NCBI GenBank assembly: GCA_026874595.1
Contig: CM049311.1
Span: 40,799,676 to 40,863,675 of the forward strand
Direction: 5' to 3'
Source: Sipunculus nudus
Taxonomy: Eukaryota; Annelida; Sipuncula; Golfingiida; Sipunculidae
Length of the DNA: 64,000 nt
Shown piece by piece: positions 33,196-45,000 of this stretch; the first letter of the stretch is position 1; each line of letters begins with the position of its first letter. Under the pieces are notes generated by a model, which searched no databases, was not told the origin of the DNA, and saw nothing but the letters and a program-made list of their open reading frames with translations. Made by a program: the position numbers and the translations under genes.

Positions 33196-36100
33196 TTTAG
33201 CACAGCTATAAGTCATCTGAGGTATAGGCATGGTCCATTGTCCGTCGTCCGTCCGTCAAGCAGTCCGACCGTCCGTTAGACTGGCACGTTTGAAACTGTT
33301 CGACCTACGAATCCAAAATTCGGCATACTGTTAGATGTCACCAAGAACTCCTATTAAACCAAAAAAATGGGTCACTGCGACTTCTTTCCTTCGAGAAATT
33401 AAGGAGATCCTTAATTTTCAGTTAAAAACCTATAATCACATTTCAGAACTGCCTAATATAAAAACCACTCATCTGATTTCTTCATATTTACCATAAATAT
33501 TCCCCTATGTAGTTCCTATGCACAAGCATGCAAGAAATTAGGTCAATATTACTTAATTTATAAATTTTATGGGCTCATATATAATGCACTTGTAAAAAAA
33601 ATTGGGAAAGATATTTGCTTACATAACTGAAAATTGCATCCGCCAAAACAAATTTTTGCGGATACTATGTTTGTGACCGGGTTCCGCCGCCGCCGCCGCG
33701 TACGTTTCCGAAGAACTCCTCTGAGTCCACTGGAATGATTTTTCCGAGACTTTACCCAATTATCAGGTCATATGTGAACTGGTGCCTAAACATTTTGCGT
33801 TGACCTCTGACCTTTCCTCTATGAAGTGAGTAGTGTATCTATGCGTCTGTGTTCACTTATTAAGCTACATATTTCGGACTCGTTTGACCGATCAGACTGA
33901 AATTTTGCACCAGTGTAGCTTTTGGGTAGCTTTATATCATAAAAAACTGGTGGCGCCACCTGAACCTTGTTTGCACAGTGTCCATCTGTTTGTCTGTCTT
34001 GGGTTAAAATCACTCATATATCTGCAGTGGTTGGATTTATTCACCTGACATTTTACATGCGTATACATCCTGGATAGCTTTTTAGATTTTATGACAGGTG
34101 GCGTCAATACGTGAACGTTCAGGCTGCAGACATCCATGCAAATGTCTCCAAACTGGTTCGACATGTCTTCCTGAAATTCTGCATGAGTTTAGATCTGACA
34201 TTGCTCTGTATCATACACAAAACTGGTGTCGCCACTTACAACCATTTTTGCTCAGCGTCAATCTGTTTGTCTGCTGTGGGATAAATTCACTCATACCTCG
34301 GCAGTGGTAAGACTTATATTCCCAAAGGTGTGCATAAGTATACATCTCGGATAGCTTGCTCGATTTTGTAGCAGGTGGCGCCATCTACATTCACATTTAC
34401 ACTACAGACATCCATGTTAATATCTCAGGACTGGTTTGACGTATCGCCCTGAAATTTTGCATGAGTATAGATCTTACATAGCTCTACAGCTTATACTATT
34501 TTTTGTTGGCTAACAACCAACAACCTTTTTTTGTAAGGTGTCCATCTGTTCATGTGCCTAGGGTTAAAAACACTCATATCCCAGCAGTAGTTTGACTTAT
34601 TCACCTGAACTTTTGCATATGTATACATCTTGGATAGTTTCTCTTTCAAATAACAGGTGGCGCCACCTACAATCATTTTTACGTGGCAGACATCCATGCT
34701 AATATGGTACACATCTCAATCTATTTCCCCTTGTCACTCAATCCATGTCTCACTTCGCCCTACGTACTCTGATTTCGCTGGAACCACGTTGTCGCTTGTC
34801 GACTACCCGTATTCTAGTTGCTGAAGCTAGAGCTTTTGTTTCGGGGATATAACTTTATTTAATCAAGATACAATTGTAAATGCAAAATTTGATCTGAATT
34901 TTGTAATATTTTTAAGTTTTTAGCATAAATATAAAATCAGTACCTTAAATTTTGCCCAACTTTGATCATGGCACGTTTCTCCTGTAAGTACATTTTATTT
35001 AATTTTAACAGCAGGTACACATAAGGATCAATCTGTTAAATTCTGAAATTTGAAAATAAAAGCTAAAAAATTAGGCCAGTTTTTTTTAGGTTTTGTTAAG
35101 AGGCTCTATTGTATTCATGTGCATTGTCAAGCTCCAAGCAGCCCACTTCTTGGCTTTACAACCCTACTGGGTAACCTTATTAGTGATGCAAAACTTGTCG
35201 TGCACCTCTGCTTTCACAGGTGTACAGTCATTCTCATGTCACCTCTCTCTCTCTCTGTCCCCCCACCCCCCACCCCCCACCAAGAGTATAGCAATAATTG
35301 TTATTGTGTGAACTTTATTTCTTTAATTGTTAATCTGTTTCCACTCCAATATACAAAACTGTTCATGAAATAGTAATTCAAGGAGTAATCCAGGACATGC
35401 CATGTTGTGGAAATGTAGCATTTTTTATGAAATGAATTTCTTTAAAATAATTTAAGCGGATTAGAATATGATTAAACCCATCAGTAGGCATAATTTGCTA
35501 ATATACGAGCCAAATCATGGATAAATAAAGGTGCAATTTAGAATTTCGCATTCTGAATCAAGTGTTATTTTCAGATATATTGTTGTGCAAATCTAAAAAA
35601 TATATTTGAAAAAAAAAAGAATAAATGCATCTGTGTGCATAATGTGATGTTACCTGACCAAATTAGCTATAAATGTTGATGCAATTCAGAATTGTGAATC
35701 AACTTAAATATTAAGGTATATATGTTATACTTTCAATGTTTAGTAAAATTTATAAACTTAAAAAAAATGATTTAATAAATAAAAAAGGAGGTTTTAATGC
35801 AAACATTTGTTTATTATTTTCCTGTGTCAGTAGAATGAGAATTAAAGGGATTTGCTTTGTTTTTCCATCTCTCTGCCTGTTTTTAAATATTTAATAATTA
35901 TTAATAAACTTTTTTCCTGTAAGCACTTTTAAATTAAATTTAATATCTTGTATGTATATGCAAGGCTGTTGTAACTCCCACAGTTCTCTTCCCAAACAGT
36001 GAGTCCTTGAACCTGAGCACTGGGGATAAAAGTTTTATTTGCAACTGCATATAATTTATTAAATAAAGAAAATAATTATATAAAGAGGTACAGAGGTGTT

Positions 36101-36540
36101 GTAATTCCCATGCACCATCCCCCCCCCCCCCCCCCAGCACCCACCATAAAGTCCTTCCACCTGTGGAGTGGGGAAGTTATATGGCAACTGTATTCATTTT
36201 ATAAAATATTAAAAATTTTGTTTAATAAAAGAATAGGATCTAATTGGACAAATGTGTAAACTGCTGAACTATCAACAATTTATCAAAAACCTACCAGTGA
36301 TCATGGTAATAGTAATGTTATAGATCTTAAATTGTCAAACTGCATACATGCTTCAGTTTCAACATGAAAAAACACATGGTCAGATCACAAAATATTATTT
36401 GCAACAATTTCTTCAAAAATATCAACCAACCATGGCATATGATCACTTCTTCTCAGACATTATGTCCATTGGATATTATAGATTTTTACCTTCCAGATCA
36501 ACTTCAGCCGAGCACAGTGACCCATGGGTACCTTTTTTAC
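33196..36540 (+). repeat. Family C interspersed repeat, copy C4, interrupted by family F
   Basis: Starts TTTTTAGCACAGCTATAAGT then CATTGTCCGTCGTCCGTCC, and ends GTGACCCATGGGTACCTTTT (from about 36518). The body matches C2 on both sides of the F2 insertion. A C tract lies at 36119-36135. It starts about 300 bp downstream of the membrane-protein stop codon. Confidence 0.75.
33646..34816 (+). repeat. Family F element, copy F2, array of GGTGGCGCCACC modules
   Basis: Starts with a hairpin TCCGCCAAAACAAATTTTTG then CGGATAC. Inside, modules of about 145 bp each run ACTCATAT...TTTGACTTATTCACCTGA...TTTTGCATGTGTATACATC...GGATAGCTT...GGTGGCGCCACCT. The palindrome or its variants stand at 33949, 34097, 34224, 34374 and 34656. 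The flanks rejoin as continuous family C sequence. Non-coding. Confidence 0.7.
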
Positions 36541-37149
36541 CGGGGAGCCTCATTTCACTGTTTTGGGTCCTATTTTTGGTTAAATTGTTTGTATATTGCA
36601 AACGAAGATTTCGTCTAAAACAGGATAGCAGGTTATGCTGATCATGTTAAGTTGTTTTTATTAAAGAACTATTCGAATGTGAAATAAATGTATAAAATGA
36701 TTCTGAATTTGAGCAGAATAGCTCGTTAAAAATAGTGTCAATTATAAGCGAACGTCTAGTAGCATCGGGCCTTGTCCCCACAAACTCTGTAAATAATAAG
36801 TCATGATTCACCTGTCTTTCAATGTTGCATTAATGCTATACAGGTGAACGACTGTAACGGAATTTGTTGATATTCCTGTTGTCAAATTTCCCGGGTGACC
36901 ACCTCTCCACATGATTAACAATGCTTCCCCCTCTCCACATATAAGCGTCTTCAAACTACATGGTCATTATACATTATATTGATAAAAGTAAAAATAATAA
37001 TAACATAATGATGATAATGATACCAAGTATTATTTTGATTATTACTATTATTACAATAATAAAAGTCATCATTATTATTATATTATTACTGCGATTTGCC
37101 GGTAAATACATTATACAAACTCTTAATGTCTGTATCGTTATTTCTCATA
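36541..37149. other. Intergenic, AT-rich, with ATAATA/ATGATA microsatellite
   Basis: No gene seen. Degenerate ATT/AAT trinucleotide sequence runs from about 36985 to 37090. Confidence 0.5.
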
Positions 37150-38112
37150 CTTAAGACAAAATTACCTGTGATTTGTCCGACTAGTATATCTGGCTTGTTT
37201 ACACCTGTGATTTATCCGACTAGTATATCTGGCTTGTTTACACCTGTGATCTATCCGACTAGTATATCAGACTTGTTTACACCTGTGATTTATCCGACTT
37301 GTATATCAGCCTAGTTCACACCTGTGATTTGTCCGACTAGTATATCAGGTTTGTTCACACCTGTGATTTGTCCGACTAGTATATCTTGCTTACTTACACC
37401 TGAGATTTGTCCGACTTGTATATCAGGCTTGCTTACACCTGTGATTTGTCCGACTAGTATATCTGGCTTGTTCACACCTGTGATTTGTCCGACTTGTATA
37501 TCTGGCTTGTTTACACCAGTAATTGTGTGCGACTAGTATATATCTGGCTTGTTCACACCTGTGATTTGTCCGACTAGTATATCAGGCTTGTTTACGCCTG
37601 TTATTTCATTCGACTAGTATATCAGGCTTGCTTACACCTGTGATTTGTCCGATTAGTATATCAGCCTTGTTCACACCTGTGATTTGTCCGACTAGTATAT
37701 CAGCCTTGTTTACACCTGTGATTGTCTGACTAGTATATCTGGCTTGTTCACACCTGTGATATGTCCGACTAGTATAAAAGGCTTGCTTACACCTGGGATT
37801 TGTCCGACTAGTATATCAGGCTTGTTTACACCTGTAATATGTCCGACTAGTATATCTGGCTTGTTTTCCCCTTGTGATTTGTCCGACTAGTATATCAGGC
37901 TTGTTTTCACCTGTTATTTATCCGACGAGTATACCTGGCTTGTTCACACCTGTGATTTGTCGGACTATTGTATCAGGCTTGTTCACACCTGTGATTTGTC
38001 CGACATGTATATCAGCCTTGTTCACACCTGTGATTTGTCCGACTAGTATATCAGCCTTATTCACACCTGTGATTTGTCCGACTAGTATATTAGGCTGGTT
38101 TACACTTGTTCT
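37150..38112 (+). repeat. Minisatellite, 39-bp unit, about 24 copies
   Basis: The unit reads CACCTGTGATTTGTCCGACT then AGTATATCAGGCTTGTTTA. At 39 bp it equals 13 codons, so frames stay open and give spurious ORFs with an ICPTSISGLFTPV repeat. There are no unique spacers between copies, so it is not a CRISPR-like array. Confidence 0.93.
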
Positions 38113-38169
38113 ATGAGAGCCATAAATAATCACTTTAGTTAACCTATACATCGATCGATATTTCAATTA

Positions 38170-38216
<47 letters not shown>
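38170..38216. repeat. (TAA)n microsatellite
   Basis: About 15 uninterrupted TAA units. Confidence 0.95.
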
Positions 38217-38217
<1 letters not shown>

Positions 38218-38244
38218 TTCTATGTTTATTCCTTATATAAAATG

Positions 38245-39260
38245 TGTGATGGATCAGTATGATGAGAGTGAGAAGACTTGATGGCCATTAAAGTTTAAAG
38301 TTAATGTGCAGACATCATTTCTGAAGGACGGACAGACGGGCATATTTTAGAAGAGTCAACAGCAACATAAAATATATGATAGTAAGAGATACTGGTTTCT
38401 TCCATATAAATGAACTGATTTCCGAAACGCGGTCTCATAAGCACTTGAAATTTTTAAATCTAATTATAAAAGTATGTCAAGCGCCTCTCAGAGAGCTATA
38501 GAGTTCCCTTAACCTGGGGTGCCCTTAAATAAGCGCGTGTAAAGGTGTATTATAGCGATACCGAAATGTTTGCACATGGTGCACAATTTAGGAACAGCCT
38601 CAGATTATATATAATGATAGGCCTATTATATACAAGTGCACTATATAGAGTGAACTCAAATAGATCCTGTTCGACACTGTCACAAAACCTGGATTCTAGA
38701 GTACGTCCGGATATGGCACTGGCCTTAGTTGCAATGTACGGAACGTAAGATAAAATTGTAGTACTTCCTTAGGCTTGGCCTGCTCAGTAGATCTGCTCAG
38801 GTGTTTTTGTATACGAGGTATTTCACACAGCGGAATTTATCTGGAGGTTTAGGCCTTATATCATCTCTCTCTCTTTGAAAACTAAAATGTATTTATGTGT
38901 AATCTATTACATATATATTTCATCTTTTTATAATTACGAACTTTTTGTACATGTATTTTCTTGCATTTGTAAAATAATATGATGTTTGAAGAATTCCATA
39001 GGAAGAAATATAAAGACAATCATCATCATTATCATTATAGAAAAATTTACGTCAAGATCATTCTTATTTGAAACTGATTTCAACCTTCAAGTGGTGGATC
39101 AGTATGATAAGAGTGTTGAGACCAGATGACCATTAAATTTAAAGTTAATGTGCAAACACCATTTTGGAAGGGACTTCAGCTAGACTGACAGAATATCGCT
39201 ACCATTTCTTTGTCCCTGCCGACGACGCACTTCGCGACGCCGGGGACAATTTTGGCAGTT
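38245..39260. repeat. Two copies of a repeat module and a reverse-oriented terminal hairpin
   Basis: GATGGATCAGTATGATGAGA (38247) and GTGGATCAGTATGATAAGA (39094) head two matching stretches of about 100 bp, both continuing GGCCATTAAA...TTAAAGTTAATGTGCA. Right of the second copy, GTCCCTGCCGACG (39221) pairs with CGACGCCGGGGAC. In reverse this resembles the GC-rich 5' hairpin of family G, and GGACGGACAGACGGGC at 38327 is the reverse of its CCGTCCG stretch. Confidence 0.5.
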
Positions 39261-40723
39261 AAAAGGAGGCGGTTTTTACCCCCCCCCCCCACACACACAC
39301 AGACACTTTATATAATGAAATTATACGTATACTATTGGCTTATGATTAATATTTGTGCCGCCATCTAACAACATTTTTGGTGCACATCTGTACTTGCTTA
39401 TTAAATTCACCACCAGATGACGCCTTTATTTACGGTGGTCCTACTTTGCCTCAGGAAATGTTTTATAACCATTAACCATATACAGAATAGATATTGATCA
39501 TATTTCATCGATGTGAAATAATAATAAAATCAAATATGTCAAAATGTGGAAGTATCATCCAAGTAAAAACTAGGCATAGTCAAATATAATTATACACTGT
39601 AAAATCAACCCCCACAGCCCTCCATCCTGTTCTGGATCTGAATATAAGAGACCTTTAACATCTTTGCATTTTAAAACACATTGAATCACACAACAATCAC
39701 ATGTATATGTAAACATATACCAATACAAGGCGGAACCATGCAAACATGCACGAAATACGTTATGTTTTTTTTTTAATATTATTCACGTGCAGGTGCATGG
39801 TACATGGTATATGCTTTCTTTTATGACCGTTACAATTACAGTCAACATGACACTTTAAAGTAGGCCTGGACATGTACATTGTATTTCTACATTTCATTGA
39901 TAGATGAGGGTACAGGTCTTGACATATGCATATTCCCACAGGGTTCGCAGTCTCTATATATAAGCAATAGAGTTTTTGGCATGAATTAATATAAGTAATT
40001 TTAACAATAGTTTTTCTTCCCTTTAAATGACTGCACATTACTAAAGAATGTTTAGAATTACACTAATGGAAGACTCCGTATCATTTTGTACGTTTTTTTT
40101 TTCTTCTCGAAAGAGTATACAAGGTTAATTAGGCCTACTTTAAAAAAAACCGTTGTGTCGGTTCTACTTTACACCAGTCATAGTGTTTCATTCGGATCAG
40201 CAGGATTTTGAAAGAACTGCTCTACACAAAATGTGCAATGAGCACTATAGGTAAGTGCAAAATGTATCAGGCCTGATTATGTTCATCACTATAAGTTGAT
40301 TGTAAAATGCAGATAAATAAAGAATTTAATTAAATTTACATTACACGATTGTAGATACACAATATTTGTGGTTTTTATTCATACAAACAAATTTTCTCTA
40401 ACCGACTAACAGAGCGATAGACTGATAGTAGCAGACAGTGGAGATCTTAAAATGCAATTGGACCATGATCATCTCAAAATAATATAAACATATTCATGAA
40501 TCACTTGCATGACATCACATAATTGTTGTATTAAAAAAATATAACCATGAATGGGTGAAATACTGTGACATTTGTTGAGGATTTTTTATCATTTTCCGCA
40601 GGATTAAGAGAACTAGATGTCTTATAAATGTATATAGCTAAACACATTATTATAATCATATTATTATATTTATTCTTCAAATTTTAGCGGGGCTTTCATT
40701 TCATTCCACATAAGAACTAGCCC
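39261..40723. other. Intergenic AT-rich region, no supported gene
   Basis: Contains a C tract followed by (AC)n at 39281-39302 and otherwise unique AT-rich sequence. ORFs on the minus strand (around 39760-40038) show no family resemblance. Confidence 0.4.
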
Positions 40724-41064
40724 TAAGGCCAAAAAAAATTAAAGGTATGGTTCTCAGGCACCGCCCGCATCAATTTTAAACCCCCGCATCAAAAATTTTT
40801 ATTTTGATTTTCAATAAAAACTTTCCAATTTTGAGCTGCTACCGCTCCGACATTTCTTTCAAGAAGATAAAACCATACCATTTCCTTTGTTTTGTAGTGC
40901 TTTTACTTATTTAACAAAATAAAACTGTTATTTTCATGCTTTTCCCTTATCATTTGACATTTCTATCGAAACATACCAAAAAATTTAAAATAAAAAAAGC
41001 GCCCGCCCGCATTGATTTCCGAAAAAAGTGCCTGAGAACCATACCTTTTTTTTATTTTGGCCTA
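40724..41064. mobile_element. MITE with long inverted ends (AAAGGTATGGTTCTCAGGCAC)
   Basis: AAGGTATGGTTCTCAGGCAC (40742-40761) is perfectly inverted as GTGCCTGAGAACCATACCTT (41029-41048). Outside these, TAAGGCCAAAAAAAATT and TTTATTTTGGCCTA extend the pairing imperfectly. The inner GCCCGCATCAATTTT and GCCCGCATTGATTT blocks are partly repeated. There is no ORF and no clear target duplication. Confidence 0.75.
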
Positions 41065-41820
41065 ATTCTCGGTCTTTTTCCAACTAATGTGATACGTCAC
41101 ATTTGCGACGATAGATCTGTACTGTGTTTCGCTGTTCTGCATTTTTTTTTTGCCTTAAAATGTTAATTATTGCAAGTAAACTATACATGTATCATACATT
41201 TGTTTATTGTTATCGTCCATATGCAATGTATAGGTGTCAATCGTCCTCTGAAAGAAAAAAAAATGCCATATACATTAATTTTGCAAAATAAAATGAAACA
41301 CGACTTATCACAAGAGTGTTATTATAAAGAAATAAAAAAAGAAATATGACCAAACTCTAACTCTTAAAATATAAAACAAATGACATATTCTCAGGCGGAA
41401 ACCCGTCATTGAACAATTTCGCAGGCAAACAAGCCCGCTCACTACTCAGTCTCAGTTTGTAATAAGTGTCTGATAATACCAATTAATGGTGACATTGGAA
41501 ATAAATAGATTCCAAAACTTTACTGTCAGGCTGGAAAATTTACAGGGTTTAAAGTGCATTACAGTAACGTCCAGTAGCAGAGTCGCACGAACCACAAACT
41601 GGCGGATGACCCCGCCGTCCTCAGATCCACGTGCACTGGATAGTTTATTTTGACAACACTTGTTGATATGCCAACAATAGGTCGTACGGTGTTTCCATTG
41701 TCGTTGTTTTCCATTTATTTCGCAAACTTAGCTGATGCGATATTCTTTTTACTTCCAAATGATCATTGTTTGCCGTTTTAATGAAAAATTCTTGGATATA
41801 TTTGATTTTCTTTGGGGAAG

Positions 41821-41990
41821 TTTACCAATCTATTGTCGTAAAGCAGTTGGTCATGTGACTACCTCCATGTACCAGTGATCGTAGCAGGAAACTTGGAATG
41901 TCGAAGTAGTGGTGGACAACGCGAGGGAATACACGATGTTTATTCGTTATCTGTTCACAGGAACTGGTTAATACATACCCTTCATTACTA
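41821..41990 (+). promoter_or_regulatory. 5' leader/proximal promoter of the five-exon gene: E-box and three upstream ORFs
   Basis: GTCATGTGAC (41850-41859) is a palindromic E-box of the USF/MITF-TFE type. Between it and the start codon lie three short upstream ORFs: ATG TAC CAG TGA (41867-41878), ATG TCG AAG TAG (41898-41909) and an 11-codon ORF (41936-41971). If transcription starts upstream of them they would lower translation of the main ORF. The transcription start is not determined. Confidence 0.4.
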
Positions 41991-42021
41991 ATGAAAGAAA
42001 ACAACAAAAAGGACTTCCACG
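41991..42021 (+). CDS. Five-exon gene, coding exon 1
   Basis: ATG AAA GAA AAC AAC AAA AAG GAC TTC CAC G, then a consensus GTAAGTGTGT donor. In AATG context with three upstream ATGs in the leader. Confidence 0.6.
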
Positions 42022-45000
42022 GTAAGTGTGTGTTTCATCTTATATTTCCTTCATATATGATAAATAAAATCTGAAGGTAAAACATACGTGGATAGCAAGA
42101 CCAAGGCAAATATACTTAAGTTATACTATAGTCCGTTCCAGTACCCCTGTCCACCTGTTTTTTCGCGATTATTTATCTATGAATCAAAGAACGCCAAAAC
42201 TGTTTGACCTTGGGGAAGAAAGAGGAAAAAGCGTAATTAACTATTATGGAAATAATAGCCTACCTTATGTAATTTTCCTGTAAACAATTTAAAACCATTT
42301 TATGAGTAACTAGTCTATTCTTTAGTGACATCTTGCCACTAATCTGTTAAATGGGCATATCAGGGGATAGTGATGACATCATAATAGACGTGACATACTA
42401 AAGAGGCACCAACATTCACGGTACCAATAATCAAGAGCTGCCTACCTCTGTTTACAGCAAGAATTGTATTCTTCGCGTGCACGCGCTTCACTGTTACGTC
42501 ACATTACTTTATATCCAAATCCAAGGAAGATAAACATGGGCCGCATATTAGGGACACTATGAACCACAAATATATATGAGACATGTCAACCAGGCCGTAA
42601 AGTAAATAATATTTATATCTTAAGTAGGTAAGGTACCAAAAATTACGCTTTTGCCTTTTTATGCCAATGATGCAAATTTTGTTTGCCAAATTTGTCTTTT
42701 GTAGAGATAATCGCGAAAAAATCAGGTGGACAGGGGTACAGGAACGGACTATAGTCTATTCTTTAGCGACATCTTGCCACTAATCTTTGAAATGGGCATA
42801 TCAGGGAATAGTGATGACATCATAATAGACATGACGTACTTAAGAGGCACCAACATTCACGGGACCAATAATCAAGAGCTGCCGACCTCTGCTTACAGCG
42901 AGACTTGTATTCTCCGCGTGCACGCGCTTCACTGTTATGTCACATTACTTTATATCCATATCCAAGGAGGATAAACAATGGCTGCATATTAGAGACGCCA
43001 TGAACCACGGATATATTTGAGACATGTCAACCAGGCCGTAAAGTAAATAATATTTATATCGTGAGTAGGTAAGGAACCAAAAATCAAGCTTTTGCCTCTT
43101 TATGCCAATGGTGCAAATTTTGTTTGCCAGATTTGTCTTATAAAGAGATAATCGCGAAAAATCAGGTGGACAGGGGTACAGGAACGGACTATAGTCATAC
43201 TTATAGTCCGTTCCAGCACCCCTGTCCACCCGATTTTTCTTGATTATTTTTTTGATAATCAAAGAACGTCCAAACTTTTTTATCTTAGGGCAGAAAGAGG
43301 AAAAAGCGTAATTAACTATTATGAACATAATAACGTACCTTATATCATTTTCCTGTTAACAGTTTAAAACCATTTTATGAGTAACAAGTCTTTTCTGTAG
43401 CGACATCGTGCCACTAATCTTTGAAATGGGCATATCAGGGATTAGTGATGACGTCATAATAGACGTGAAGTACTAAAGAGGTGCCCATATTCATGGTACC
43501 AATAATCAAGAGCTGCCGACCCCTGTTTACAGCAAGACTTTTATTCTCCGCCTGCACGGGCTTCACTGTTACGTCACATTACTTTATATCCATATCCAAG
43601 GAGGATAAATAATGGCCACTTACTAGGGAAGCCATGTCAACCAGGCGTAAAGTGAATAATATTTATATTTTGAGCAGGTAAGGTACCAAAAATTACGCTT
43701 TTGCCTCTTTATGCCATTTGTGCAAATATTGTTTTGCAAGTTTGTCTTGTGTAGAGATAATCGCGAAAAAACAGATGGACAGGGGTGCTGAAAACGGACT
43801 ATAATCAACAATGTTCATCTGTATTCACACAAGAACCTGGAGGCCCCTTACCACAACTGGGCCTAAGTCCTTATAGATCGATGGACAAAATCACCATGAC
43901 TGAAAAGGTGTGTGTAAACTACTAAAACACCTACATCCACACAAAGCCGGCGGCCGAGACAACATTTCAACAAAGTTCTCAAGAGAAACAGCAGAAGCAA
44001 TCTCACCTGCATTAACTCCTGTTTCCAAACCTTGATCAACAAAAGCATAGTACAATCTGACTTGAAAATGGCACATGTGGCACCGCTATTTAAATAAGGT
44101 GCCAGATCAAAACCTTCCAACTACAGACCAAAGCACTAATGTCAAAACTGGCATTAGATTTTTTTCAGGGAGGGGTCAACGGGTGTCATGCATAAAAACT
44201 CTTAATAAAAGGTCGTTGGTCAAGAGCAAAGGGGGGGGGGGGGTCCAAAAGCCCCCCCCCCCCCCCCTGTGGATCAGCGCCTGGTCAATATGCTGTAAAA
44301 TACTGGAACATATTATTCATTCCAGTATCATGTCCCATATGGATGCCAACCACATATATTACAGATAGCCAGCATGGATTAAGGAAATCGAGATCATGCA
44401 AATCACAACTTATTTTGACTGTGGATGTTTTAGCCAAGGGTCTAAAGGATGGAGAACAGATAGATGCTGTACTGGTCGACTTCTCCAAAGCATTCAACAA
44501 AGTCCCACATCGTCGCCTTATACATAAATTAGACAATTATGGTGTGAGAGGAACCATCCTTGAATGGATAACAGATTTTCTACATATGAGAAAACAGCAA
44601 GTCATCCTCGACTGTAAACATCAAATACAGCTCCTGTAGCCTCTAGTGAACCCCAGGGCACTGTTTTGGGTCCACTTCTATTTTAGGTATATATTAATGA
44701 TTTACCATTATGTACATCTTCAGTTACTACCGGTAGGCTCTTTGCTGATGATAGCATTGTCTATAGGAAAATTAAAGTCTCAAAATGATTGCAAAATTCT
44801 ACAGTGTGACCTAGATAATTTACAGGAATGGGAAAATAAATGGTTGATGGCATTCAACCCAGATAAATGCGAGGTGCTTCAAGTAACTAGTAAAAGAATC
44901 CCCACAAAACATTGTTACCAAATACACAGCCACTGTCTAGACTATGTGAGGGATTGTGAGCAGTGCTAAATACTTAGAAATAAACATTTCCAAGAATCTA

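Noticed and set aside
37096-38116. Open frames encoding a 13-residue repeat, and a superficial CRISPR-like look
   Set aside because: The unit is 39 bp (13 codons), which explains the open frames. There are no spacers, only head-to-tail units, and the genome is eukaryotic.
43863-44120. Minus-strand ORFs over the reverse-transcriptase region
   Set aside because: Shadows of the decayed plus-strand reverse transcriptase, whose motifs (HKAGGRDNIS and later FADD) are on the plus strand.
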